A DNA stretch of 64,000 bases from contig CM022297.1 in assembly GCA_011799875.1 (NCBI GenBank), positions 444,465,292 through 444,529,291 of the forward strand, given 5' to 3'. Position 1 is the first letter of the stretch, and each line of letters opens with the position of its first letter. Source of the stretch: Thinopyrum elongatum (lineage: Eukaryota; Streptophyta; Magnoliopsida; Poales; Poaceae). The notes under the pieces are model-generated. The model was not told where the DNA came from, made no database searches, and worked only from the letters and a program-made list of their open reading frames with translations. Below, one piece after another: positions 1 through 12,112 of the stretch. Position numbers and translations under genes: made by a program.

Positions 1-1606
1 AATACATAGACAAACAGAGTGTCACTAGTATGCCTCTACTTGACTAGCTCGTTAATCAAAGATGGTTAAGTTTCCTAGCCATAGACATGAGTTGTCATTT
101 GATGAACGGGATCACATCATTAGAGAATGATGTGATTGACTAGACCCATCCGTTAGCTTAGCACGATGATCGTTTAGTTTGTTGCTACTGCTTTCTTCAT
201 GACTTATACATGTTCCTCTGACTATGAGATTATGCAACCCCCGAATACCGGAGGAACACCTTGTGTGCTATCAAACGTCACAACGTAACTGGGTGATTAT
301 AAAGATGCTCTACAGGTGTCTCCGATGGTGTTTGTTGAGTTGGCATAGATTGAGATTTGGATTTGTCACTCCGATTGTCGGAGAGGTATCTCTAGGCCCT
401 CTCGGTAATGCACATCATATGAAGCCTTGCAAGCAATGTGACTAATGAGTTAGTTACGAGATGATGCATTACAGAACAAGTAAATAGACTTGCCGGTAAT
501 GAGATTGAACTAGGTATGATGATACCGACGATCGAATCTCGGGCAAGTAACATACCGATGACAAAGGGAACAACGTATGTTGTTATGCGGTTTGACCGAT
601 AAAGATCTTCGTAGAATATGTGGGAACCAATATGAGCATCCAGGTTCCGCTATTGGTTATTGACCGGAGATGAGTCTCGGTCATGTCTACATAGTTCTCG
701 AACCCGTAGGGTCCGCACGCTTAACGTTCGATGACGATCGGTATTATGAGTTTATGTGTTTTGATGTACCGAAGGAAGTTCGGAGTCCCAGATGAGATCA
801 CGAACATGACGAGGAGTCTCGAAATGGTCGAGACATAAAGATTGATATATTGGACGACTATGTTTGGACATCGGAATGGTTCCGCGTGAGTTCGGGCATT
901 TACTGGAGTACCGGAGGGTTACCGGAACCCCCCCGGGGAGTCTATGGGCCTTACTGGGCCTTAGTGGGAGAGAGAAGGAGGCAGCCAAGGTGGGGGCGCG
1001 CCCCCCCAAGCCCAATCCGAATTGGGGCAGGGGGCCGGCCCCCCTTTCCTTCTCCCTCTCTCCTCCTTCCTTCCTCTCCTACTCCAACTAGGGAAAGGGG
1101 AATCCTACTCCCACCGGGAGTAGGACTCCCCCCTTGGGCGCGCCATGAGAGGGCCGGCCCTCCCCTCCTCCACTCCTTTATATACGGAGAAAGGGGGCAC
1201 CCCATAGACACACAAGTTGATTGTTTAACCGTGTGCGGTGCCCCCTCCACAGATTTCCACCTCGGTCATATTGTCGTAGTGCTTAGGCAAAGCCCTGCGT
1301 CATTAACTTCATCATCACCGTCACCACACCGTCGTGCTGACGAAACTCTCCCTCGGCCTCAACTGGATCAAGAGTTCGAGGGACGTCACCGAGCTGAACG
1401 TGTGCAGATCGCGGAGGTGCCGTGCGTTCGGTACTTGGATCGGTTGGATCGTGAAGACGTTCGACTACATCAACCGCGTTACTAAACGCTTCCGCTTTCG
1501 GTCTATGAGGGTACATGGACAAACTCTCCCCGCTCGTTGCTATGCTTCTCCTAGATAGATCTTGCGTGATCGTAGGAATTTATTTGAAATAATACGTTCT
1601 CCAACA
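1..1606 (+). repeat. left LTR of the Copia element, first ~117 bp missing
   Basis: This block is collinear with 7016-8613 at high identity by eye and ends with the same 'acgttctccaaca'. It contains the GC-rich U3 region and a TATA box. Small reading frames inside it have no supporting homology and are ignored. Confidence 0.95.
1177..1185 (+). promoter_or_regulatory. TATA box of left Copia LTR
   Basis: 'tttatatac' lies downstream of the GC-rich U3 tract. The same word is at the equivalent place in the right LTR (8193-8199). BARE-1 LTRs are known to carry functional TATA promoters; activity of this copy is inferred. Confidence 0.7.
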
Positions 1607-2880
1607 GTGGCATCATGAGCCAGGTCTATGCGTAGATGTTATTTGCACGAGTAGAGCACAAAGGAGTTGTGGGCGTGGGTGTATACATATTGCTTGCCGT
1701 TACTAGTTGTTACTTGGTTCAGCGGTATTGTGAGATGAAGCGGCCCGGACCGACATTACGAGTACGCTTACGCGAGACTGGTTTCACCGCTGCGAGCACT
1801 CGTTGCTTAAAGTTGACTGGCGGGTGTCTGTCTCTCTCACTTTAGTTGAATCGGTTTCAATGAAGAGGGTTCTTTTAGAAGATCAAAAAGCAATCACTAC
1901 ACCACGTTGTGGTTTTGATGCGTAGGTAAGAATGGTTCTTGCTAGAAGCCTGTAGCAGCCACGTAAAATTTGCAACAACAAAGTAGAGGACGTCTAACTT
2001 GTTTTTGCAGGGCTTGCTGTGATGTGATATGGTCAAGACATGATGTGATATAATTTGTTGTATGAGATGATCATGTTTTGTAACAAGTTATCGGCAACTG
2101 GCAGGAGCCATATGGTTGTCGCTTTATTGTATGCAATGCAATCGCCATGTAATTGTTTTTACTTTATCACTAAGCGGTAGCGATAGTCGTAGAAGCAATA
2201 GTTGGCGAGACGACAACGATGCTACGATCGAGATCATGCTGGGGTGCCGGTGACGATGGAGATCAAGCTGGGGCACCGGTGACGATGGTGATCATGACGG
2301 TGCTTTGGAGATGGAGATCAAAGGCACAAGATGATGATGACCATATCATATCACTTATATTGAATTGCATGTGATGTTAATCCTTTTATGTATCTTATTT
2401 TTCTTAGTACGGCGGTAGCAATATAAGATGATCTCTCACTAAATTTCAAGGTACAAGTGTTCTCCCTGAGTATGCACCGTTGCTATAGTTCATCGTGCCG
2501 AGACACCACGTGATGATCGGGTGTGATAAGCTCTACGTTCACATACAACGGGTGCAAGCCAGTTTTGCACACGCAAAATACTCGGGTTAAACTTGACGAG
2601 CCTAGCATATGCAGATATGGCCTCGGAACACTGAGACCGAAAGGTCGAGCGTGAATCATATAGTAGATATGATCAACATAGTGATGTTCACCATTGAAAA
2701 CTACTCCATCTCACGTGATGATCGGACATGGTTTAGTTGATTTGGATCACGTGATCACTTAGATAATTAGAGGGATGTCTATCTAAGTGGGAGTTCTTAA
2801 GTAATATGATTAATTGAACTTTAATTTATCATGAACTTAGTACCTGATAGTATTTTGCATGTCTATGTTGTTGTAGATCA
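1607..2880 (+). other. untranslated leader of the Copia element
   Basis: There is no supportable gene between the primer site and the gag start. BARE-1-type elements have a long leader with packaging and dimerisation signals upstream of gag; I cannot place these signals from the sequence alone. Confidence 0.75.
1608..1621 (+). other. primer binding site, initiator-Met tRNA type (diverged)
   Basis: 'tggcatcatgagcc' follows the LTR end by one base. The usual BARE-1 site is the tggtatca-agcc type complementary to the 3' end of initiator tRNA-Met. This copy has a c in place of t at the fourth base. Confidence 0.8.
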
Positions 2881-4503
2881 ATGGCCCGTGCTACTGTTCC
2901 TTTGAATTTTAATGCGTTCCTAGAGAAAGCTAAGTTTAAAGATGATGGTAGCAACTATACGGACTGGATCCGTAACTTGAGGATTATCCTCATTGCTGCA
3001 CAGAAGAATTACGTCCTAGAAGCACCGCTAGGTGCTAGGCCTGCTGTAGACGCTACTGATGACGTTAAGAACGTCTGGCAGAGCAAAGCTGATGACTTCT
3101 CGATAGTTCAGTGTGCCATGCTTTACGGCTTAGAACTGGGACTTCAACGACGTTTTGAACATCATGGAGCATATGAGATGTTCTAGGAGTTGAAGTTAAT
3201 ATTTCAAGCAAATGCCCGGATTGAGAGATATGAAGTCTCCAATAAGTTCTATAGCTGCAAAATGGAGGAGAATAGTTCTGTCAGTGAGCATATACTCAAA
3301 ATGTTTGGGTATCATAATCACTTGACTCAGCTGGGAGTTAATCTTCCGGTTGATAGTGTCATTGACAGAGTTCTTCAATCACTGCCACCGAGCTACAAGA
3401 GCTTCGTGATGAACTATAATATGCAAGGGATGGATAAGACAATTCCCGAGCTCTTCGCAATGCTAAAGGCTGTGGAGGTAGAAATCAAAAAGGAGCATCA
3501 AGTGTTGATGGTCAACAAGACCACCAGTTTCAAGAAAAAGGGTAAAGGGAAGAAGGGGAACTTCAAGAAGAATGGCAAGCAAGTTGCTGCTCAAGTGAAG
3601 AAGCCCAAGTCTGGACCTAAGCCTGATACTGAGTGCTTCTACTATAAAGGGACTGGTCACTGGAAGCGGAACTGCCCCAAGTATTTGGCGGATAAGAAGG
3701 ATGGCAAAGTGAACAAAGGTATATGTGATATACATGTTATTGATGTGTACCTTACTAATGCTCGCAGTAGTGCCTGGGTATTTGATACTGGTTCTGTTGC
3801 TAATATTTGCAACTCGAAACAGGGACTACGGATTAAGCAAAGATTGGCTAAGGACGAGGTGACGATGCGTGTGGGAAATGGTTCCAAAGTCGATGTGATC
3901 GCCGTCGGCACGCTACCTCTACATCTACTTTCGGGATTAGTTTTAGACCTGAATAATTGTTATTTGGTGCCAGCGTTAAGCATGAACATTATATCTGGAT
4001 CTTGTTTGATGCGAGATGGTTATTCATTTAAATCTGAGAATAATGATTGTTCTATTTATATGAGTAATATCTTTTATGGTCATGCACCCTTCAAGAGTGG
4101 TCTATTTTTGTTGAATCTCGATAGTAGTGATACACATATTCATAATATTGAAACCAAAAGATGCAGAGTTGATAATGATAGTGCAACTTATTTGTGGCAC
4201 TGCCGTTTGGGTCATATTGGTGTAAAGCGCATGAAGAAACTCCATACTGATGGACTTTTGGAATCACTTGATTATGAATCACTTGGTACTTGTGAATCAT
4301 GCCTCATGGGCAAGATGACTAAAACTACGTTCTCCGGAACAATGGAGCAAGCAACAGATTTATTGGAAATAATACATACCGATGTATGCGGTCCGATGAA
4401 TATTGAGGCTCGCGGTGGGTATCGTTATTTTTTGACCTTCACAGATGATTTAAGCAGATATAGGTATATCTACTTGATGAAACATAAGTCTGAAATTTTT
4501 TGA
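2881..4503 (+). pseudogene. Copia gag-protease-integrase N-terminus (disrupted)
   Basis: This is the 5' half of the Copia polyprotein and starts at ATG 2881. Gag runs to about 3600. An in-frame TAG at 3184-3186 splits it where the family has Gln (CAG to TAG is a single C-to-T change). The CCHC zinc knuckle at 3634-3675 has lost its second Cys (C-x2-Y-x4-H-x4-C). The protease DTG motif is intact at 3781-3792. The integrase zinc-binding HHCC module is visible (LWHCRLGH near 4190; CESC at 4291-4302), and the first catalytic Asp is at 4381. The frame ends at 4501-4503 because a T-run at about 4496-4501 has an extra T; coding resumes in another frame downstream. The product would be non-functional without read-through. 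Confidence 0.93.
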
Positions 4504-4528
4504 AAAGTTCGAAGAATTTCAGAGTGAA

Positions 4529-6865
4529 GTGGAAAATCATCGTAACAAGAAAATAAAATTTCTGCGATCCGATCGTGGAGGAGAATATTTAAGTTACGAG
4601 TTTGGTCTTCATTTGAAACAATGCAGAATAGTTTCGCAACTCACGCCACCCGGAACACCACAGCGTAATGGTGTGTCCGAATGTCGTAACCGCACTTTAT
4701 TAGATATGGTGCGATCTATGATGTCTCTTACTGATTTACCGCTATCGTTTTGGGGTTATGCTTTAGAGACGGCTGCATTCACGTTAAATAGGGCACCATC
4801 TAAATCCGTTGAGACGACACCTTATGAACTGTGGTTTGGCAAGAAACCCAAGTTGTCGTTTCTTAAAGTTTGGGGCTGCGATGCTTATGTGAAAAAGCTT
4901 CAACCTGATAAGCTCGAACCCAAATCGGAGAAATGTGTCTTCATAGGATACCCAAAGGAGACTATTGGGTACACCTTCTATCACAGATCCGAAGGCAAGA
5001 TATTCGTTGCTAAGAATGGATCCTTTCTAGAGAAGGAGTTTCTCTCGAAAGAAGTGAGTGGGAGGAAAGTAGAACTTGATGAGGTGACTATACCTGCTCC
5101 CTTATTGGAAAGTAGTTCATCAGAGAAATCAGTTCCTGTGACTCCTACACCAATTAGTGAGGAAGCTAATGATGATGATCATGTAACTTCAGATCAAGTT
5201 ACTACCGAACCTCGTAGGTCAACCAGAGTAAGATCTGCACCAGAGTGGTACGGTAATCCTGTTCTGGAGGTCATGTTACTTGACCATGATGAGCCTACGA
5301 ACTATGAGGTAGCAATGATGAGCCCAGAATCCGCGAAATGGCTTGAGGCCATGAAATCTGAGATGGGATCCATGTATGAGAACAAAGTGTGGACTTTGGT
5401 TGACTTGCCCGATGATCGGCAAGCCATAGAGAATAAATGGATCTTCAAGAAGAAGACTGACGCTGACGGTAATGTTACTGTCTACAAAGCTCGACTTGTT
5501 GTAAAAGGTTTTCGAGAAGTTCAAGGAATTGACTACGATGAGACCTTCTCACCCGTAGCGATGCTTAAGTCTATTCGAATCATGTTAGCAATTGCCGCAT
5601 TTTATGATTATGAAATTTGGCAAATGGATGTAAAAACTGCATTCCTGAATGGATTTCTGGAAGAAGAGTTGTATATGATGCAACCCGAAGGTTTTATCGA
5701 TCCAAAGGATGCTAACAAAGTGTGCAAGCTCCAGCGATCCATTTATGGACTGATGCAAGCATCTCGGAGTTGGAATAAACGTTTTGATGATGTGATCAAA
5801 GCATATGGTTTTATACAAACTTTTGTAGAAGCCTGTATTTACAAGAAAGTGAGTGGGAGCTCTGTAGCATTTCTAATATTATATGTGGATGACATATTGT
5901 TGATTGGAAATGATATAGAATTTCTGGATAGAATAAAAGGATACTTGAATAAGAGTTTTTCAATGAAAGACCTCGGTGAAGCTGCTTATATATTGGGCAT
6001 CAAGATCTATAGAGATAAATCAAGACGCTTAATTGGACTTTCACAAAGCACATACCTTGATAAAGTTTTGAAGAAGTTCAAAATGGATCAAGCAAAGAAA
6101 GGGTTCTTGCCTGTGTTGCAAGGTGTGAAGTTGAGTAAGACTCAATGCCCGACCACTGCAGAAGATAGAGAGAAAATGAAAGTCATTCCCTATGCCTCCG
6201 CCATAGGTTCTATCATGTATGCAATGCTGTGTACCAGACCTGATGTGTGCCTTGTTATAAGTATAGCAAGGAGGTACCAAAGTAATCCAGGAGTGGATCA
6301 CTGGACAGCGGTCAAGAACATCCTGAAATACCTGAAAAGGACTAAGGATATGTTTCTCGTTTATGGAGGTGACAAAGAGCTCGTCGTAAGTGGTTACGTC
6401 GATGCAAGTTTTGACACTGATCCGGATGACTCTAAGTCACAAACCAGATACGTGTTTATATTGAACGGTGGAGCTGTCAGTTGGTGCAGTTCTAAGCAAA
6501 GCGTCATGGCGGGATCTACGTGTGAAGCGGAGTACATAGCTGCTTCGGAAGCAGCGAATGAAGGAGTCTGGATGAAGGAGTTCATATCCGATCTAGGTGT
6601 CATACCTAGTGCATCGGGTCCAATGAAAATCTTTTGTGACAATACTGGAGCAATTGCCTTGGCAAAAGAATCCAGATTTCACAAGAGAACCAAACACATC
6701 AAGAGACGCTTCAATTCCATCCGCGATCAAGTCAAGGAGGGAGACATAGAGATTTGCAAGATACATATGGATCTGAATGTTGTAGACCCATTGACTAAGC
6801 CTCTGTCACAAGCAAAACATGATCAGCACCAAGACTCCATGGGTGTTAGAATCATTACTGTGTAA
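4529..6865 (+). pseudogene. Copia integrase core-reverse transcriptase-RNase H (frameshifted from gag)
   Basis: This 778-codon open frame continues the polyprotein after the frameshift near 4500. The second integrase Asp is at 4571 (SDRGGE) and the catalytic Glu at 4679 (NGVSE); the spacing of 35 residues between them fits the D,D35E signature. The reverse transcriptase contains WQMDVKTAFLNG and the YVDD active site at 5882-5893. RNase H has the DAS and CEAEY motifs (about 6400-6540) and CDNTGA near 6636. This order (integrase before reverse transcriptase) defines Ty1/Copia. The frame itself is undamaged, but its first codon is not a natural start, because expression requires the upstream gag frame. 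It ends 33 bp before the right LTR, as usual for the family. Confidence 0.93.
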
Positions 6866-6886
6866 TCTAGATTATTGACTCTAGTG

Positions 6887-6898
6887 CAAGTGGGAGAC
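6887..6898 (+). other. polypurine tract of the Copia element
   Basis: 'caagtgggagac' lies immediately before the right LTR at 6899. It is the plus-strand priming site expected at this place. Confidence 0.75.
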
Positions 6899-8613
6899 TG
6901 AAGGAAATATGCCCTAGAGGCAATAATAAGGTTGTTATTTATATTTCCTTATATCATGATAAATGTTTATTATTCATGCTAGAATTGTATTAACCGGAAA
7001 CTTAATACATGTGTGAATACATAGACAAACAGAGTGTCACTAGTATGCCTCTACTTGACTAGCTCGTTAATCAAAGATGGTTAAGTTTCCTAGCCATAGA
7101 CATGAGTTGTCATTTGATGAATGGGATCACATCATTAGAGAATGATGTGATTGACTAGACCCATCCATTAGCTTAGCACGATGATCGTTTAGTTTGTTGC
7201 TATTGCTTTCTTCATTACTTATACATGTTCCTCTGACTATGAGATTATGCAACTCCCAAATACCGGAGGAACACCTTGTGTGCTATCAAACGTCACAACG
7301 TAACTGGGTGATTATAAAGATGCTCTATAGGTATCTCCGATGGTGTTTGTTGAGTTGGCACAGATCGAGATTAGGATTTGTCACTCCGATTGTCGGAGAG
7401 GTATCTCTGGGCCCTCTCGGTAATGCACATCATATGAAGCCTTGCAAGCAATGTGACTAATGAGTTAGTTACGAGATGATGCATTACAGAACAAGTAAAG
7501 GGACTTGCCGGTAACGAGATTGAACTAGGTATGATGATACCGACGATCGAATCTCGGGCAAGTAACATACCAATGACAAAGGGAACAACATATGTTGTTA
7601 TGCGGTTTGACCGATAAAGATCTTCGTAGAATATGTGGGAACCAATATGAGCATCCTGGTTCCGCTATTGGTTATTGACCGGAGATGAGTCTCGGTCATG
7701 TCTACATAGTTCTCGAACCCGTAGGGTCCGCACGCTTAACGTTCGATGACGATCGGTATTATGAGTTTATGTGTTTTGATGTACCGAAGGTAGTTCAGAG
7801 TCCCAGATGAGATCACAGACATGACGAGGAGTTTCGAAATGGTCGAGACATAAAGATTGATATATTGGACGACTATGTTTGGACATCGGAATGGTTCCGG
7901 GTGAGTTCGGGCATTTACCGGAGTACCAGAGGGTTACCGGAACCCCCCCGGGGAGTCTATGGGCCTTATCGGGCCTTAGTGGGAGAGAGGAGGAGGCAGC
8001 CAAGGTGGGGGTGCCCCCCCCCCAAGCCCAATCCGAATTGGGGTGGGGGGCCGGCCCCCCTTTCCTTCTCCCTCTCTCCTCCTTCCTTCCTCTCCTACTC
8101 CAACTAGGGAAAGGGAATCCTACTCCCACCGGGAGTAGGACTCCCCCCTTGGGCGCGCCATGAGAGGGCCGGCCCTCCCATCCTCCACTCCTTTATATAC
8201 GGAGGAAGGGGGCACCCCATAGACATACAAGTTGATTGTTTAACCGTGTGCGGTGCCCCCCTCCACAGATTTCCACCTCGGTCATATTGTCGTAGTGCTT
8301 AGGCGAAGCCCTGCGTCGTTAACTTCATCATCACCGTCACCACGTCGTCGTGCTGACGAAACTCTCCCTCGGCCTCAACTGGATCAAGAGTTCGAGGGAC
8401 ATCACCGAGCTGAACGTGTGCAGATCACAGAGGTGCCGTGTGTTCGGTACTTGGATCGTGAAGACGTTCGACTACATCAACCGCGTTACTAAACACTTCC
8501 GCTTTCGGTCTATGAGGGTACGTGGACAAACTCTCCCCGCTCGTTGCTATGCTTCCCCTAGATAGATCTTGCGTGATCGTAGGAATTTTTTTGAAATACT
8601 ACGTTCTCCAACA
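6899..8613 (+). repeat. right LTR of the Copia element (1715 bp)
   Basis: The LTR begins 'tgaaggaaatatgcccta' and ends 'ttctccaaca', giving TG...CA termini. It is nearly identical to 1-1606. A TATA box 'ctttatatac' is at 8191-8200, after a C/G-rich U3 that differs slightly in homopolymer length from the left copy. Confidence 0.95.
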
Positions 8614-10237
8614 ATAAATTCTTTTTTTATCATTTACCTACTCGAGGATGAGCAGGAATTAAGCTTGGGGATGCTTGATACGTCTCCAACTTATCTATAT
8701 TTTTTGATTGTTCTATGATATTATATTATCTGTTTTGGATGTTTTATATGCATTAATATGCTATTTTATATTATTTTTGGGACTAACTTATCAACTTGCC
8801 CAGTGCCAGTTTCTATTTTTTTTCCCTTGTTTTTGACTTTTACAGAAAAGGAATACCAAACAGAATCCAAACGGAATAAAACTTTACGTTGATTTTTCTT
8901 GGACCAGAAGAAACCCACGAGACTTGGAGAGGAGGCCAGAAGCCCTACGAGGAGGCCACAAGCTGTAGGGGCGCGGCCCCAGGGCTTGTGGGCCCCTCGG
9001 AGACCTTCCAACCCTAATTCCACCACTATATATTCTCAAATATTCCCCCTATACAAGAGGGCACACCAAAAATACTTTTTCGCCGCCGCAAGCTTCTGTT
9101 CCCGTGAGATCCCATCTTGGGGCCATTTCCAACACTCCGCCAGACGGGGATTCACTCACGGAGGATCTCTACACCAACCTTACTGCCCTTCCTATGATGT
9201 GTGAGTAGTTTACCACAGATCTACGGGTCCATATCTAGTAGCTAGATGGCTTCTTCTCTCTCTTTGATCTTCAATACAATGTTCTCCTCGATGTTCTTGG
9301 AGTTCTATTCGATGTAATCTTCTTTTGCGGTGCGTTTGTTGAGATCCGATGAATTGTGCATTTATGATCAGATTATCTATGAATATTATTTGAGTCTTCT
9401 TTGAAATCTTTTATGCATGATTGAGATATCTTTGTATTTCTCTCTGATCTATCGATTTGGTTTGGCCAACTAGATTGGTTTTCTTGCAATGGGAGAGGTG
9501 CTTTGTGATGGGTTCAATCTTGCGGTGTCCTCACCCAGTGACAGAAGGGGTAGTGAGGCACGTATTGTATTGTTTCCATTAAGGATAAAAAGATGGGGTT
9601 TATGTCATATTGCTTGAGTTTATCCCTCTACATCATGTCATCTTGCTTAAGGCGTTGCTCTGTTCTTATGAACTTAATACTCTAGATGCAGGCAGGAGTC
9701 GGTCGATGTGTGGAGTAATAGTAGTAGATGCAGAATTGTTTCGGTCTATTTGTCACGGACGTGATGCCTATATTCATGATCATTGCCTTAGATTTCTTCA
9801 TTATTATGCGCTTTTCTATCAATTGCTCAACATTAACTTGTTTACCCACCGTATGTTTTCTTCAAGAGAGAAGCCTCTAGTGATACCTATGCCCCAGGTC
9901 TATTTTCCATCATATATTTTCAGATCTATAAACCAAAAAACCCAAAAATATCTTGCTGCAATTTATTTGTATTTACTTTATTTTACTCTTTTACTTATCT
10001 TTTATAGCTATCTCTATTAGATCTCACTCTTGTTCGTGACCGTGAAGGGATTGACAACCCCTTTTTCGCGTTGTGTGCATGTGTTTGTTAGTTTGTGCAG
10101 GTGCATATATTGGGGACTTGGTTGTGCCTCCTACTGGATTGATACCTTGGTTCTTAACTGAGGGAAATACTTATCTCTACTTTGCTCAATCACCCTTTCC
10201 TCTTCAAGGGAAAAATCAACGCAAGCTCAAGAAGTAG
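8614..10237 (+). mobile_element. G0: 3' end of a Gypsy-type LTR retrotransposon (internal end plus LTR)
   Basis: 8614-8675 is the last part of an internal domain with the tract 'gaattaagcttggggatgc'. It is followed at 8676 by an LTR beginning TGATACGTCTCCAAC. The same tract and start occur at 45036-45066 in G2, so the two are related. The LTR includes a TATA-like 'ctatatatt' (9026-9034) and runs to about 10237 ('caagctcaagaagtag'), where it abuts a truncated LTR of G1. The rest of G0 must lie left of the window, beyond the Copia insertion. I see no gene in 8676-10237. Confidence 0.8.
8676..10237 (+). repeat. LTR of G0 (~1.56 kb)
   Basis: The 5' terminus TGATACG is clear and preceded by a polypurine-like tract. 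The terminal CA at the 3' end is not clear, and the last few bases may be lost at the junction with G1. Confidence 0.75.
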
Positions 10238-10239
10238 GA

Positions 10240-10763
10240 ATGATGGCTTCGATTTCCCCCTCTGGGAGGGAAGTTCCCCCGGCAGAATCGCTCCGCCGGA
10301 GGGCAAAAGTGCTCCTGCCCAAGTTCCGCCTCGAGATAGCGGCGCTCCATCCTAAAAGTCCTCTCCTTATTTTTTCTAGGTCAAAAGACCTTATATACAA
10401 GAAGATGGGCACCGGAGGTGGGCCAGGGTACCTACTACCCACCAGGGCGTGCCTGGATGGGCTGGCGCGCCCTGGTATCTTGTGGCCACCTGGCAGCCCC
10501 CCTCTGGTAGTTCTGTTCTCCAATATTTATTATATATTCCAAAACAATTTCCGTACAATTTCAACTCATTTGGAGATGTGCAGAATAGGTATCTCTGACA
10601 TAGCTTTTTCAGGTCCAAAATTCCAGCTGCCGGTATTCTCCCTCTTTGTCTAAACCTTGCATATTATGAGAGAAAGGCATTAGAATTACTCCACAAAGTG
10701 TTATAAAGCATAAATACATTATAAATAACAGTAGGAAAACATGATGCAAAATGGACGTATCAA
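10240..10763 (-). repeat. G1 3' LTR, truncated (524 bp of an estimated ~1.5 kb)
   Basis: On the minus strand the LTR starts TGATACGTCCATTTTGCATC (plus-strand end 'gacgtatca' at 10763). Its minus-strand TATA is at 10391-10398. The left portion is cut at 10240, where the G0 LTR ends, so about 1 kb of the LTR downstream of U3 is missing. Confidence 0.85.
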
Positions 10764-11144
10764 CTCCCCCAAGCGAAAGCAGATATCAAAAATCATGTCC
10801 ACATGTTTAGAGAGAGAGGTGTCGATAAAAACAAAATATGGACATAGTAGCTTCATGCATATTATTATAACAGCAACAAACTTTATCATAGAACTTTATC
10901 ATATAGCTTCTCATGAACAAGTAACAATTCATCACAACACCAAAGTAGAAAGCATAAACTTCATTGAAAACTAACAAACTATGTTCTCAGTCAACTTTGC
11001 AACTACAATTCATCATATTTTCAGGAAGGGTCTTGTATCAGAGCCTTTTGGCAAGTCCACATACTCAACCATCATTTAATCTTCTATGATTTCTAACACT
11101 CACAGCATACATATGAGCAAAAAGTTTCAACCGGACACATAGAA
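10764..11144 (-). other. G1 internal 3' non-coding region, part 1
   Basis: It starts with 'actcccccaagc', the reverse complement of a polypurine tract next to the LTR. No gene is visible. The last five bases (tagaa, 11140-11144) are the target duplicated by X1. Confidence 0.75.
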
Positions 11145-12089
11145 TGTTGGGGTACACAAATAGGGGTGTATGTTTCCCCCTGACTTGTGCCCGGACAGGC
11201 AGATCCCCGGCGCAACAGCAACAGAGCAAATTGCACCAAGCCTCCAAGACAAGGCCAAGCAGAAGAGATGGCTCTTTGAGAAATCAAAGGGCGGATCAAG
11301 AAGACGAAGACCAACCAAACAAGCAAGATATCACTAAGGAAAAACCTCCCTTGCCGGGCAGGCGATCTTGGCGGGGTCGAGGTTAACCCAAGACAAGCCT
11401 CAAGACTCCCCCGGCAGGCTTGTCGGGGACGCCTAGGGCGGATTACCTCGCCAAAGCTCCACCGCTCCACCTCACAGCAATGCAAGTCACCTATCGGTGC
11501 AGTGACGAGCCCCCAAGTGACTATGTGGCCGCTATTTGGTACGTGGCAGGCCATTTCTGAGGAAGAACGCCCCTAATGATACCCGTCCAGGCGACGTGTC
11601 GCGCGAACAGGCAAAAAGGTGGCAGAATGGCACGGCAAGGCTTGCCAGGCTACGCTATGATGTGACACTAAGCAGTGCATTTAATGCGCCCTGTCCTGTC
11701 TGCAGAGTTAGGTATGATAGCACTGTGGCTATCTAATCGTTGGATAAATGACTGTTTTGCCATTGTGGTGACCCCTTGGCCTTTAAAAGGAGGACCATGG
11801 CTACCTTAGAAAGGATTTGGACCCTTGTACGCTCGTACGCGCGTAGCTGCTCCCGCCCCGAGGCGACCTTGCTGGGCTAGAGCATTGCGTCTCCACCACG
11901 GTCCTTCCATCAATCCACCAAAGAAGGTGTAGGGTTTTACACCTCACGGCGGCCTGAACCTGGGTAAAACTGCCCGTGTCATCGTTGCCGTGCTGCTCTG
12001 TGCTTTCCGCTCTTTGTGCAATGCGCTCTTCCCCTTGCCGAACCACTAGGGGCCGATGGCCCCATAGGTGGCCGTGTTATACCACGACA
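11145..12089 (+). repeat. X1 left LTR
   Basis: The 945-bp LTR contains a TATA-like 'ctttaaaagg' at 11781-11790. Reading frames inside it have no recognisable homology. Confidence 0.93.
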
Positions 12090-12091
12090 TC

Positions 12092-12112
12092 TTTGGCGCG
12101 CCAGGTAGGGGG
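12092..12112 (+). other. X1 primer binding site candidate
   Basis: The TGG-initial 'tggcgcgccaggtagggg' (first T at 12093) starts 3-4 bp after the LTR. TGG at this place fits complementarity to a tRNA CCA end. I cannot name the tRNA. The reverse complement of a diverged version is the last sequence in the window, at 63983-64000, where X2 should have its primer site. Confidence 0.6.

Larger units (their letters stand above)
1..8613 (+). mobile_element. BARE-1/Angela/WIS-like Ty1-Copia LTR retrotransposon, left end cut by window
   Basis: The element has two LTRs in direct orientation, a Met-tRNA type primer site after the left LTR, a Copia-order polyprotein (gag, protease, integrase, reverse transcriptase, RNase H), a polypurine tract and a complete right LTR. 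Position 1 matches position 7016 of the right LTR, so about 117 bp of the left LTR lie outside the window. The terminal motif 'tgccctagaggcaataata' and the LTR end 'acgttctccaaca' are typical of the BARE-1/Angela/WIS group of Triticeae; that name is from recognition. The right flank starts 'ataaa', but the matching left TSD is not visible. The coding region has one stop and one frameshift, so this copy is not autonomous as read. Confidence 0.95.

Noticed and set aside
850..1560. Long plus- and minus-strand frames in the Copia LTR
   Set aside because: They lie in U3/R/U5, appear in several frames at once because of GC-rich composition, and have no domain similarity.
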